Notes under the pieces: model-generated
Seen by the model: only the letters and a program-made list of their open reading frames with translations
What the model was told of the DNA's origin: nothing
Databases searched by the model: none
Program-made: the position numbers and the translations under genes
Shown here: piece by piece, positions 28,243 through 35,893 of the stretch
Numbering within the stretch: the stretch's first letter is position 1
How the letters are laid out: each line of letters starts with the position of its first letter
NCBI GenBank assembly: GCA_934178555.1
Contig: CAKPQL010000002.1
Span: 44,003-108,002, forward strand
Origin: an uncultured Clostridia bacterium
Lineage (GTDB): Bacteria; Bacillota; Clostridia; TANB77; CAG-508
DNA: 64,000 nucleotides
Reading direction: 5' to 3'

Positions 28243-28559
28243 ATATATTCTCCTTTTTAATGTTATATGATCTTACTATACAGATCATTAGGTTAATAAA
28301 GTCTATTAACATAATATCATTTTTAAATTACAAAGTCAATAATTATAAAATATTATAATATAACTATTGTTGTTGAAATATTGTAAAAATATGGATATTA
28401 ATATAAATTGACATAAAATTGACTTATGATGAAAAAACTGGTAAGATATATATGGTTTATTTTTAGAGTGCAATTTAACTATAAAAAATAGTATATATTT
28501 TTATAATGTTTAATTGCAACCTATTAACTCAATTACTATATAAACAGGAGGAAAAGAAC
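28243..28559. other. 317-base divergent intergenic region of the island
   Basis: Between the divergent zinc-finger and radical SAM genes. Near the zinc-finger gene are two inverted repeats: ATGATCT/AGATCAT (28267-28273 and 28282-28288) and GTTAAT/ATTAAC (28292-28297 and 28305-28310), possible operators or leader hairpins. The middle is almost pure AT. The radical SAM promoter sits at 28419-28447. Confidence 0.55.
28419..28447 (+). promoter_or_regulatory. Promoter of the radical SAM operon
   Basis: TTGACT (28419-28424), 17-base spacer, TAAGAT (28442-28447). A second TTGACA lies 11 bases upstream (28408-28413). Confidence 0.6.
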
Positions 28560-29930
28560 ATGAGTTTAAGAACCAAATGGTACATTGCAAATCAATTTAA
28601 TGAGGTAACACACACAACATTAAATCCTCATGGACCTGGTTGCATCCGGATACATTTAGTACCTGCCAAGAATGCTAGTAAGGAACCATCGGTAGTGGTA
28701 TTAAATGGTATGGATATTGTTCCTATCAATCCATCATGGGCTATTTTGCTTAACTGCTTAATTGATGAAATTAACCATTACAATGGTCATCAAATTACTG
28801 AAGAGCAAATGCGCTCAATAGTTACTAATGCATTACACACTGCACGAAAGGTATTTCCTAAAACAGCTATTGAAACTTTGAAGGATGACTTAAAAACCAT
28901 TATGCAAACTCTTCAGGACGTAGCATATGGTAAAACTCCTTCAGTTGATATTGGTTATATGTCAATAGGAGAGTATGCACCTTTTATGAAAGGACCACAC
29001 CGTATGGACTTTATGGTTACTGGTATGAAAAAAGACAATCACTGGCACTGCAATCAAAAATGTTTGCACTGCTATGCGGCTGGTCAATGTGAGGCTGAAG
29101 TGCCTGAAATGCCCACAGAAGACTGCAAAAGAGTTATTCATAAGTTACGTCAGATAGGTATTCCTCAGATTACATTTACTGGTGGGGAGCCCACGATGCG
29201 TGATGATCTTGTAGAACTGGTAAAAACAGCTTACTGGTTCGTAACGCGTCTAAATACCAATGGAGTAAGACTGAGCCAGGAACTTTGTCGAAAACTTCAT
29301 GATGCAGACTTAGACAGTGTACAAATTACTTTCTATTCTGATAATGAAGAAACCCATAATACATTAGTAGGTGCTCAAAATTATCATAAGACTGTAAATG
29401 GTATCAAAAATGCACTTGACGTGGGGCTTGCAGTGAGTATTAATACACCACTGTGCACGATTAACCGTGATTATGTTTCTACACTTAAGTTTTTACATAA
29501 ACTGGGTGTGGAATATGTATCGTGTTCTGGACTTATACTTACTGGTAATGCTCGTAATTACAATTCAAAGATAACTCAACTGCCAAATGATGAACTTTAT
29601 GGAATCTTGAAAGAAGCAGTAGAATACTGCAATGCTAACCAAATGGAAATTTCATTTACTAGTCCAGGTTGGATTGAAGATGAAAAAATTCGCCAACTTG
29701 GTCTTACAGTTCCATCTTGTGGTGCTTGCTTATCCAATATGGCTATTGCACCTAATGGAGACATTGTGCCTTGCCAAAGCTGGCTTTCTGACAAACCTCT
29801 TGGCAATATATTGGTAGACAAGTGGAGTAAAGTATGGAACAGCAGTGAATGCGAGCAAATTCGTAATTATTCGGCTGGAATGTATGGTAAATGTCCTTTA
29901 CGTAACAAAAATAAAACAGAAGGAGAATAA
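28560..29930 (+). CDS. Radical SAM maturase with N-terminal RRE-like and C-terminal SPASM-like domains
   Basis: A 456-residue enzyme. About residues 40-100 resemble a PqqD/RRE peptide-recognition winged helix. The radical SAM core follows, with cluster motif CNQKCLHCYA (CxxxCxxC) and FTGGEPTMR (GGE). The C-terminal region has Cys in SCGACLS, IVPCQSW, SECEQ and GKCPLR, as in SPASM/Twitch auxiliary-cluster domains. Such proteins install thioether or C-C links in peptides (known for the family). The next gene, 5 bases away, ends in a Cys-rich tail and is the obvious substrate. Codon 30 is CGG (28647-28649), necessarily Arg: a +1 shift would stop three codons on. ATG 28560 follows CAGGAGG. Confidence 0.85.
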   Translation: MSLRTKWYIANQFNEVTHTTLNPHGPGCIRIHLVPAKNASKEPSVVVLNGMDIVPINPSWAILLNCLIDEINHYNGHQITEEQMRSIVTNALHTARKVFPKTAIETLKDDLKTIMQTLQDVAYGKTPSVDIGYMSIGEYAPFMKGPHRMDFMVTGMKKDNHWHCNQKCLHCYAAGQCEAEVPEMPTEDCKRVIHKLRQIGIPQITFTGGEPTMRDDLVELVKTAYWFVTRLNTNGVRLSQELCRKLHDADLDSVQITFYSDNEETHNTLVGAQNYHKTVNGIKNALDVGLAVSINTPLCTINRDYVSTLKFLHKLGVEYVSCSGLILTGNARNYNSKITQLPNDELYGILKEAVEYCNANQMEISFTSPGWIEDEKIRQLGLTVPSCGACLSNMAIAPNGDIVPCQSWLSDKPLGNILVDKWSKVWNSSECEQIRNYSAGMYGKCPLRNKNKTEGE

Positions 29931-29935
29931 ACATT

Positions 29936-30904
29936 ATGAAGGTTTTACGTATAAGTTTGTTAATGTTGCTTTTGGTGATAATGTTTGTAAGTCACTGGGC
30001 TATATCTGTATTTGCCAAAGAAAATTTGGATGAGATTGAACAGTATACAATTACATCCAATGTTCGGGAAGATGGTACATTAGACCTTAAATACTATATT
30101 GAATGGAAGGTTCTGGATAGTGAATCTGAAGGACCATTAGAGTGGGTAAAAATTGGAATCCCAAATAAGCATGTTGATTCTATTACACCACTCACGAACA
30201 GCATAAAGAGTGCAGAATACTATGCAGACGGAGGTTCTTTTGTACGATTGGATCTTGACAGAAAATATCAGGCGGGTGAAACTGTAATTATGGAGTTTAC
30301 TATTCATCAAGGCTATATGTATATGCTTGATGATGATAATATTAAGTATTCTTTTACAGCTGGTTGGTTTGACAAGATTATAGTAAAAAGTATTGAAATT
30401 CGTTGGAATAGCAACTGGGTAGCTGAATCTACAGCATCAGAAGTATCTTTAGATGGAAAATATTTAATTTGGAAAGGTAGTTTAGCAGAAGGTGAACATT
30501 TTAGTACATCTGTTAAATATCCAAAGGATACATTTGCTACCAATGAAAATGAGCAATTTGTTGAAGGACATGATAAAGACAGTTCAGGTGTTTTGCTCAC
30601 CATAATTATAATTGGAGGTATTATACTTGTTTTTGTTATTATTGTTATTGAGAATGATGATTACAACGGAGGTAATGGCTTTAAAACAGGAGGTAAACAA
30701 TCTACTTACGTATCTTCTTGCGTACGTAGCTCATGTGCTTGCGTTAGCTGTGCGTGTGCATGTGCTTGCGCGGGTGGAGGTAGAGCAGGATGTAGTGTCA
30801 AGGAGCTGTACCATGGACAAAATATCCGTAATGACGAAAAGAATGACTCACAGGTTACTCTTTTAATTAAGGTACTTAGTGAAAAAGTAATTGAATTAAA
30901 ATAA
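29936..30904 (+). CDS. DUF2207-like membrane protein with Cys-rich C-terminal tail; putative radical SAM substrate
   Basis: The 322-residue protein has a signal peptide (about 1-27), an extracytoplasmic beta-rich domain like the DUF2207 N-terminal region (about 35-205), a transmembrane helix (about 222-240), then a Gly/Asn linker and a cytosolic tail. The tail holds eight Cys within about 25 residues, alternating with Ala (SCACVSC, ACACACAGGGRAGCS). Cys-Ala alternation next to a radical SAM/RRE maturase suggests thioether (sactipeptide/ranthipeptide-like) modification of a whole membrane protein. Codon 44 is CGG (30065-30067), read as Arg because a +1 shift would meet TAG five codons later. 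A terminator follows. Confidence 0.7.
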   Translation: MKVLRISLLMLLLVIMFVSHWAISVFAKENLDEIEQYTITSNVREDGTLDLKYYIEWKVLDSESEGPLEWVKIGIPNKHVDSITPLTNSIKSAEYYADGGSFVRLDLDRKYQAGETVIMEFTIHQGYMYMLDDDNIKYSFTAGWFDKIIVKSIEIRWNSNWVAESTASEVSLDGKYLIWKGSLAEGEHFSTSVKYPKDTFATNENEQFVEGHDKDSSGVLLTIIIIGGIILVFVIIVIENDDYNGGNGFKTGGKQSTYVSSCVRSSCACVSCACACACAGGGRAGCSVKELYHGQNIRNDEKNDSQVTLLIKVLSEKVIELK

Positions 30905-30923
30905 TTATAAGATAGGTTTTTTT

Positions 30924-30952
30924 AGCAGTTCCATTTGGAACTGCTCTTTTTT
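30924..30952 (+). terminator. Terminator of the radical SAM operon
   Basis: AGCAGTTCC / GGAACTGCT stem, ATTT loop, then CT6. It marks the right border of the island. Confidence 0.9.
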
Positions 30953-31058
30953 GCTTACTAAGAAAGTACAACTGGTTTGTTGATGTATTGTATAATTAAT
31001 TGGCGGTAATACCCACATAGTTTCGTCTGAGAAAGCAACTTTAAAAAAATTTAGTATA

Positions 31059-31090
31059 GTCACAGAAATGTCACATTAACATTATATAAT
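31059..31090 (+). promoter_or_regulatory. Activator-dependent promoter with 11-bp-phased direct repeats
   Basis: GTCACA occurs at 31059-31064 and 31070-31075, exactly 11 bases apart, overlapping the place of a -35 box; TATAAT is at 31085-31090. There is no -35 match. This is the layout of OmpR/PhoB-family activated promoters, fitting control by the regulator encoded at 25544. Confidence 0.65.
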
Positions 31091-31116
31091 GTCATTAATA
31101 ATGGAGGGGATTAAAA

Positions 31117-31791
31117 ATGAAAGAAATATTAAGAGTAGAGCATTTAACTAAAAAATATGGAAAGGGAGAAAATGAAGTAGTTGCAGTAAATGATATGTCT
31201 TTCTCAGTTAATAAAGGAGAATTTTTGAGTATAGTAGGAAGTTCTGGAAGTGGAAAGTCTACATTACTGCATTTATTAGGTGGAGTTGATAGACCAACTT
31301 CAGGAAAAGTTTTTGTAGAAGGCAAAGATATATATTCGTTAACAGATGATAAATTAGCAATATTTAGAAGAAGGCAAATAGGTTTAATATATCAATTTTA
31401 CAATTTACTTCCAATACTAAATGTCAAAGAAAATATAACATTGCCTTGTGACTTGGATGGAAGAAAAGTAAATGAAGATAAAATAAAAGAATTATTAATA
31501 ACATTAGGATTAGAAAATAGGACGAAACATTTACCAAACCAATTATCTGGAGGGCAACAGCAAAGGGTGTCTATAGGAAGAGCATTGATAAATAATCCTG
31601 CTATAGTTTTGGCAGACGAACCAACAGGAAACCTAGATTCTAAGGCGAGTGATGAAATCGTAGAGTTATTAAAAATGTCAAATAAAAAATTTAACCAAAC
31701 AATTATAATGATTACTCATGATTTAGAAATTGCTAAGTTAGCAGATAGAATTATAAAGATAGAAGATGGAAAAATTGTTAAGGAGGTGTAA
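31117..31791 (+). CDS. ABC transporter ATPase, LolD/MacB/BceA type
   Basis: A 224-residue ATPase: Walker A GSSGSGKSTLLHLLGGVD, Q-loop IGLIYQFYNLLP, signature LSGGQQQRVSIGRAL, Walker B ADEPTGNLD, H-loop THD. The ADEPTGNLD and FNLLP-like patterns place it in the MacB/BceA group that powers mechanotransmission or export of lipids and peptides. The permease follows two bases after the stop. Ribosome site GGAGGGG. Confidence 0.95.
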   Translation: MKEILRVEHLTKKYGKGENEVVAVNDMSFSVNKGEFLSIVGSSGSGKSTLLHLLGGVDRPTSGKVFVEGKDIYSLTDDKLAIFRRRQIGLIYQFYNLLPILNVKENITLPCDLDGRKVNEDKIKELLITLGLENRTKHLPNQLSGGQQQRVSIGRALINNPAIVLADEPTGNLDSKASDEIVELLKMSNKKFNQTIIMITHDLEIAKLADRIIKIEDGKIVKEV

Positions 31792-31793
31792 AA

Positions 31794-34409
31794 ATGGATA
31801 TATTAAAATCTTTAACAATAAAAAATTTAAAATTAAATAAAAAAAGAACAATTGTTACAATTATAGGTATAATGCTTGCAACAGCATTAATAGTTGCTTT
31901 ATCTAGTTTAGTATTTAGCTTTAGAGAGAGTTTTATAGAATTTGAGAAAAATAATAGTGGAGATTATCATTATGCATATTTAAATGTTCCTAAAAAAGAA
32001 ACAAAGTACATAGAGAATAATAGAAATATTGAAAAAACATATTTAACAGAAGAAATAGGATATACAATTTTAGAAAATAGTCAAAATGAAAATAAACCAT
32101 ATATGTATTTACAAGCTTTTTCAAAAGATGCATTTGATAATTTGTCAATTAAATTATTGGATGGAAGATTACCGGAAAATGATAATGAAATTGTAATTTC
32201 AAATCATATAAAGACAAATGCAAGAGTTAAATATAGCATAGGCGATGTGTTAACATTAAGTATAGGAAAAAGAATTAGTGATGGATATGAGTTAACTCAA
32301 AACAATCCAATTGTAGAAGGGGAAAGTGAACAATTAGAAGAAAACTTTACTAAAACTTATACTATAGTTGGAATAATAGAAAGACCATGTAATTCTATAG
32401 AAGCATATAGTGCACCTGGATACACAATAATTACTGCTTTAAATGAAAATGAAACAGATGGAAATGTTAATATATATGCAAGATATACAAAAGATGGGTT
32501 AAAAAATCAATATGTAACAACAGCAAATATATTGGAAACTGATGAAAAAACAGTTAGAGATTTAATAAATGGAGAAAATACAGAAGAAACTGATAGAGTT
32601 AAATATGATTTTTTGTGTAATTCATATCTAATAAAATATGAAACGATGGATTTTTCAGATTCTACAATGCTTATGTTATATAGTCTTGAAGCTATTATTA
32701 TAGTTATAATAATAGTAACATCAATATTTTGTATTAGAAATAGTTTTGCAATATCAATTACAGAAAAAATACAGCAATATGGAATGTTAGCATCTGTTGG
32801 CACAACCTCAAAACAAATAAAGAAAAACGTCTATTTTGAAAGTATAGTATTAGCAATTATTGGTATTCCATTAGGAATAATTTTAGGTTTAATTGCATCA
32901 TTTATTCTAATAAAAATATGTAACATTTTATTAAAGGATTCATTGCCAATAGCTTTAATATATAGAGTTTCAATAGTAGCAATACTAATTTCTACAATAT
33001 TAAGTGTAATTACTTGTTTACTATCTGCAAGAAGTAGTGCGAAAAAGGCTTCAAAAATATCACCTATAGATGCAATAAAAGGAAATGAATATATAAAAGT
33101 AAAAAACAAGAAAATGAAATCCCCAAGAATAATAAGAAAAATTTGGGGTATAGGTGGGGATATTGCATATAAAAATTTAAAGAGAAACAACCAAAAATAC
33201 AGAACTACAGTAGTTTCAATAGTGGTTTGTGTTGCTGTATTTATAGCAACATCATCTTTTGTAGATTTAGCATTTAGGGTTGTAAAAATAGAGATGGGAG
33301 AAATGGATTATAATATTTCTATTAGAGGAAATATGCAATATGTCGATACTTTTACAGAGAAATTAAATAAAATATCAACTTTTGAAAATGTTGGAAATTA
33401 TACATTACAAAGAGATACTACTATTGTGACAAATAATTTAAAACATACTGATGAATATACAAAAGTTTTAGGAAATGGCTTAGAGAAAAATGATAGGTAC
33501 TTAACGGTATATTCTGTAGGAAAAGAAGAATATAATAGATACATTGAAAAATTAGGATTGAGCTATGAGAAATGTAAAGACAAGGCAATATTAATTAATA
33601 ATTTTGTAGTAGAAATAGTAGATAATAGTGGTAACCGTAAAACTAATGAAGTAAGTATATATAATTATAAAAAAGGAGATACTATATCAGGAGAATTTAC
33701 ATTAACTTATAGTGAAACTGAAAAAAATAAAGTAAAAGAACATGTGAATATAGAAATTTGTGCTGTAACAAATGAACGACCAATGGCATTAAAAAATAAT
33801 TATTATGAAGATGGAATGATAATTGTAAGTGATGAATTTATGGATGAGCACAAAGAAGATATAAGCCCTTATGTGGCTATGTATATTGATTCTAGCAATG
33901 CCGATAAATTACAAGACGATATAGATGCATATTTAAATAATGAAGGTGAATATTATATTGAAAATGTGAATCAAAATATGAGAACAATTAAATCAATGTA
34001 CTTAATTATTGCAATATTTCTTTATGGATTTATAACCGTAATAGCTTTAATTGGAATAACAAATATCTTTAATACAATTACTACTTCTATGGAACTAAGG
34101 TCAAAAGAATTTGCAATGTTAAAATCAGTAGGAATGACAAAAAAAGAATTTGCCAGAATGATAAAACTAGAGAGTTTCTTTTATGGAACTAAGTCACTAA
34201 TAATAGGAATACCAATAGGAATTGGACTATCAGCCTTAATGTTTAAAGCATTGAAAGTAGGATATGAATTTTCATATCAATTACCAATAAGAGGAATAAT
34301 AATATCTTTAATTGCAGTATTTTTGCTTGTTTGGTCTATTATGAAGTTTTCATTGAGTAAAATTAATAAGCAAAATATAATAGAAACAATAAGAAAAGAT
34401 AATATATAA
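31794..34409 (+). CDS. FtsX-family ABC transporter permease, two FtsX domains
   Basis: An 871-residue permease with an N-terminal helix (about 18-42), a large extracytoplasmic domain (about 45-285), first FtsX helices (about 290-415), an eighth-like helix at about 470-490, a second large outer domain (about 500-735) and final FtsX helices (about 740-865). This bipartite layout is that of MacB/BceB-like exporters used in peptide-antibiotic resistance or lipoprotein handling. With the adjacent ATPase and the upstream two-component genes it forms a likely detoxification module; substrate unknown. Ribosome site AAGGAGGTG. Confidence 0.9.
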   Translation: MDILKSLTIKNLKLNKKRTIVTIIGIMLATALIVALSSLVFSFRESFIEFEKNNSGDYHYAYLNVPKKETKYIENNRNIEKTYLTEEIGYTILENSQNENKPYMYLQAFSKDAFDNLSIKLLDGRLPENDNEIVISNHIKTNARVKYSIGDVLTLSIGKRISDGYELTQNNPIVEGESEQLEENFTKTYTIVGIIERPCNSIEAYSAPGYTIITALNENETDGNVNIYARYTKDGLKNQYVTTANILETDEKTVRDLINGENTEETDRVKYDFLCNSYLIKYETMDFSDSTMLMLYSLEAIIIVIIIVTSIFCIRNSFAISITEKIQQYGMLASVGTTSKQIKKNVYFESIVLAIIGIPLGIILGLIASFILIKICNILLKDSLPIALIYRVSIVAILISTILSVITCLLSARSSAKKASKISPIDAIKGNEYIKVKNKKMKSPRIIRKIWGIGGDIAYKNLKRNNQKYRTTVVSIVVCVAVFIATSSFVDLAFRVVKIEMGEMDYNISIRGNMQYVDTFTEKLNKISTFENVGNYTLQRDTTIVTNNLKHTDEYTKVLGNGLEKNDRYLTVYSVGKEEYNRYIEKLGLSYEKCKDKAILINNFVVEIVDNSGNRKTNEVSIYNYKKGDTISGEFTLTYSETEKNKVKEHVNIEICAVTNERPMALKNNYYEDGMIIVSDEFMDEHKEDISPYVAMYIDSSNADKLQDDIDAYLNNEGEYYIENVNQNMRTIKSMYLIIAIFLYGFITVIALIGITNIFNTITTSMELRSKEFAMLKSVGMTKKEFARMIKLESFFYGTKSLIIGIPIGIGLSALMFKALKVGYEFSYQLPIRGIIISLIAVFLLVWSIMKFSLSKINKQNIIETIRKDNI

Positions 34410-34451
34410 TAGGATACATAAGTACTCAAAGCAAATAATAAATAATGAATA

Positions 34452-34480
34452 TTGACATAAACTAGTGTTTGTGATATACC
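34452..34480 (+). promoter_or_regulatory. Possible promoter of rubrerythrin
   Basis: TTGACA (34452-34457) is perfect; the -10 is poor (TATACC 34475-34480 at 17-base spacing), so regulation by an activator is possible. Confidence 0.4.
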
Positions 34481-34532
34481 TTAAACAGAAAATTAAATAT
34501 AAAAATAGTTATATAGAAGAAGGAGTTTTATT

Positions 34533-35072
34533 ATGGATTTAAAAGGTACAAAAACAGAAAAAAATTTAATGGAAGCTTTTGCAGGAGAATCACAAGCAAG
34601 AAACAAATATACATATTTTGCAAGTAAAGCAAAAAAAGAAGGATATGAGCAAATTGCAGCAATATTTACAGAAACTGCTGAGAATGAAAAAGAACATGCT
34701 AAAATTTGGTTTAAGTTATTAAATGGTGGAAATATTGGAACAACTGTTGAAAATTTAAAAGCTGCAGCAGAAGGAGAAAATTACGAATGGACAGATATGT
34801 ATGAAAAGATGGCAAAAGAAGCAAGAGAAGAAGGATTTGATTACATAGCCGGATTATTTGAGGGCGTAGCAAAAATAGAAAAAGAACATGAAGAAAGATA
34901 CAAAAAATTATTAGAAAATGTAGAAGATGGTTTAGTATTTAGTAAAGATGGAGACAAAATATGGAAATGTAGAAATTGTGGACATATATGCATAGGAAAA
35001 GAAGCACCAGAAATTTGTCCAGTTTGCGCACATCCAAAAGCTTATTTCGAGATAAAGGCTGAAAATTATTAA
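34533..35072 (+). CDS. rbr: Rubrerythrin
   Basis: A 179-residue peroxide reductase of anaerobes. The ferritin-like diiron domain (about 1-135) has paired helices with ESQARNKY and ENEKEHA ligands, and a C-terminal rubredoxin-like domain with CRNCGH and CPVCAHPKAYF (about 145-179). It reduces hydrogen peroxide in the cytosol using electrons from NAD(P)H via redox partners. Own promoter; ribosome site AAGGAG. Confidence 0.96.
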   Translation: MDLKGTKTEKNLMEAFAGESQARNKYTYFASKAKKEGYEQIAAIFTETAENEKEHAKIWFKLLNGGNIGTTVENLKAAAEGENYEWTDMYEKMAKEAREEGFDYIAGLFEGVAKIEKEHEERYKKLLENVEDGLVFSKDGDKIWKCRNCGHICIGKEAPEICPVCAHPKAYFEIKAENY

Positions 35073-35151
35073 TATATGGTTGGAAAAGACAAAATTGAAA
35101 TAGTTGAAGATTAATTATAATAATTTAACTTAAGAAACCTAAATAAAATAC

Positions 35152-35180
35152 TTGACAAAATAAATAATATGGATTAAAAT
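35152..35180 (+). promoter_or_regulatory. tRNA operon promoter
   Basis: TTGACA (35152-35157), 17-base spacer, TAAAAT (35175-35180), about 38 bases before tRNA-His. Confidence 0.85.
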
Positions 35181-35218
35181 ATAACTTGCTATTTGCTTAG
35201 GGCAATTAGTGAGTTAAT

Positions 35219-35296
35219 GGTGGATGTAGCTCAGTTGGTTAGAGCGCTAGTTTGTGGCACTAGAGGCCGTGGGTTCGAGTCCCATCTTCCACCCCA
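35219..35296 (+). tRNA. tRNA-His (GTG)
   Basis: Cloverleaf with anticodon GTG in loop TTGTGGC between CTAGT and ACTAG, T arm GTGGG-TTCGAGT-CCCAT and an encoded CCA (35294-35296). The extra G(-1) at 35219 typical of tRNA-His is present. One T-T mismatch is seen in the acceptor stem. Confidence 0.95.
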
Positions 35297-35326
35297 TAAA
35301 CTTTTATAAAATATTATATAATATAT

Positions 35327-35402
35327 TGGGGTGTAGCCAAGCGGTAAGGCACCAGACTTTGACTCTGGCATTTCGGCGGTTCGAATCCTCCCACCCCAGC
35401 CA
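35327..35402 (+). tRNA. tRNA-Gln (TTG)
   Basis: Acceptor TGGGGTG / CACCCCA, anticodon loop CTTTGAC with TTG, T loop TTCGAAT and encoded CCA. Co-transcribed with tRNA-His, 30 bases after it. Confidence 0.95.
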
Positions 35403-35437
35403 AAAAAAAATAAACCATTTTTATGGTTTATTTTTTT
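35402..35437 (+). terminator. Terminator of the tRNA operon
   Basis: AATAAACCAT / ATGGTTTATT stem, short T loop, followed by T-rich sequence. Confidence 0.85.
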
Positions 35438-35447
35438 ATATAATAGT

Positions 35448-35475
35448 AAAAAACACGATTTAATTGTAAATCGTG
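35448..35475 (-). terminator. Terminator of the small minus-strand gene
   Basis: CACGATTT (35454-35461) pairs with AAATCGTG (35468-35475); on the minus strand the stem is followed by T6. Confidence 0.75.
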
Positions 35476-35499
35476 CTTCTTACTAGTTTAGGGGATATG

Positions 35500-35733
35500 C
35501 TAGTTGTTTTGCCGATAACGAGCATATGTCGCGATGCTGTGGTTGATTTCGCTAAGTCTGCAAGTGAGATTTAGCTTTTTGGCTTTGAGCTTGATAAGTT
35601 CTGAATGGTCGGGAGTATAGGTTCCAGAATATGAAATAGTTCTCTGCAGTGCGAGTATTTGCAAATTTACATTTGCTATAGCCTGGGTAACCGTAGATTT
35701 TTCTTCTTTTAACTGTTCCAACCGTGTGTCCAT
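35500..35733 (-). CDS. Small coiled-coil protein of unknown function, foreign codon use
   Basis: A 77-residue, charged, mostly helical protein (LEQLKEEKSTVTQAIANVN, then KLKAKKLNLTCRLSEIN) with no recognised family. It has a ribosome site (AGAAAGGGTG on the minus strand) and its own terminator, so it is probably a real gene. GC content is higher than its neighbours and it uses in-frame CGG twice, at codons 4 (35724-35722) and 74 (35514-35512). A +1 shift at codon 4 would stop within five codons, so CGG must be Arg. It resembles the 27526-30904 island in composition and is probably acquired. Confidence 0.55.
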   Translation of the reverse strand: MDTRLEQLKEEKSTVTQAIANVNLQILALQRTISYSGTYTPDHSELIKLKAKKLNLTCRLSEINHSIATYARYRQNN

Positions 35734-35821
35734 TAAGCAACACCCTTTCTAAAATTTATAATAAAATTATACTACAAAAATATATTAATATCAATATTTG
35801 AAATAAATTCCAAAAATTGTG

Positions 35822-35849
35822 TTGCAAAATAAACATAATGTGATATAAT
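35822..35849 (+). promoter_or_regulatory. Promoter of tig-clpP-clpX
   Basis: TTGCAA (35822-35827), 16-base spacer, TATAAT (35844-35849). Confidence 0.7.
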
Positions 35850-35893
35850 ATAAAGGCTTTTTAGCAATATTTAAAAGAAGGGATATGAATTAA

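Noticed and set aside
35460..35514. C-terminal CGG (codon 74) of the 35500 gene as a frameshift site
   Set aside because: A shift there would extend the protein through the terminator, and codon 4 of the same gene is already a CGG that must be Arg.
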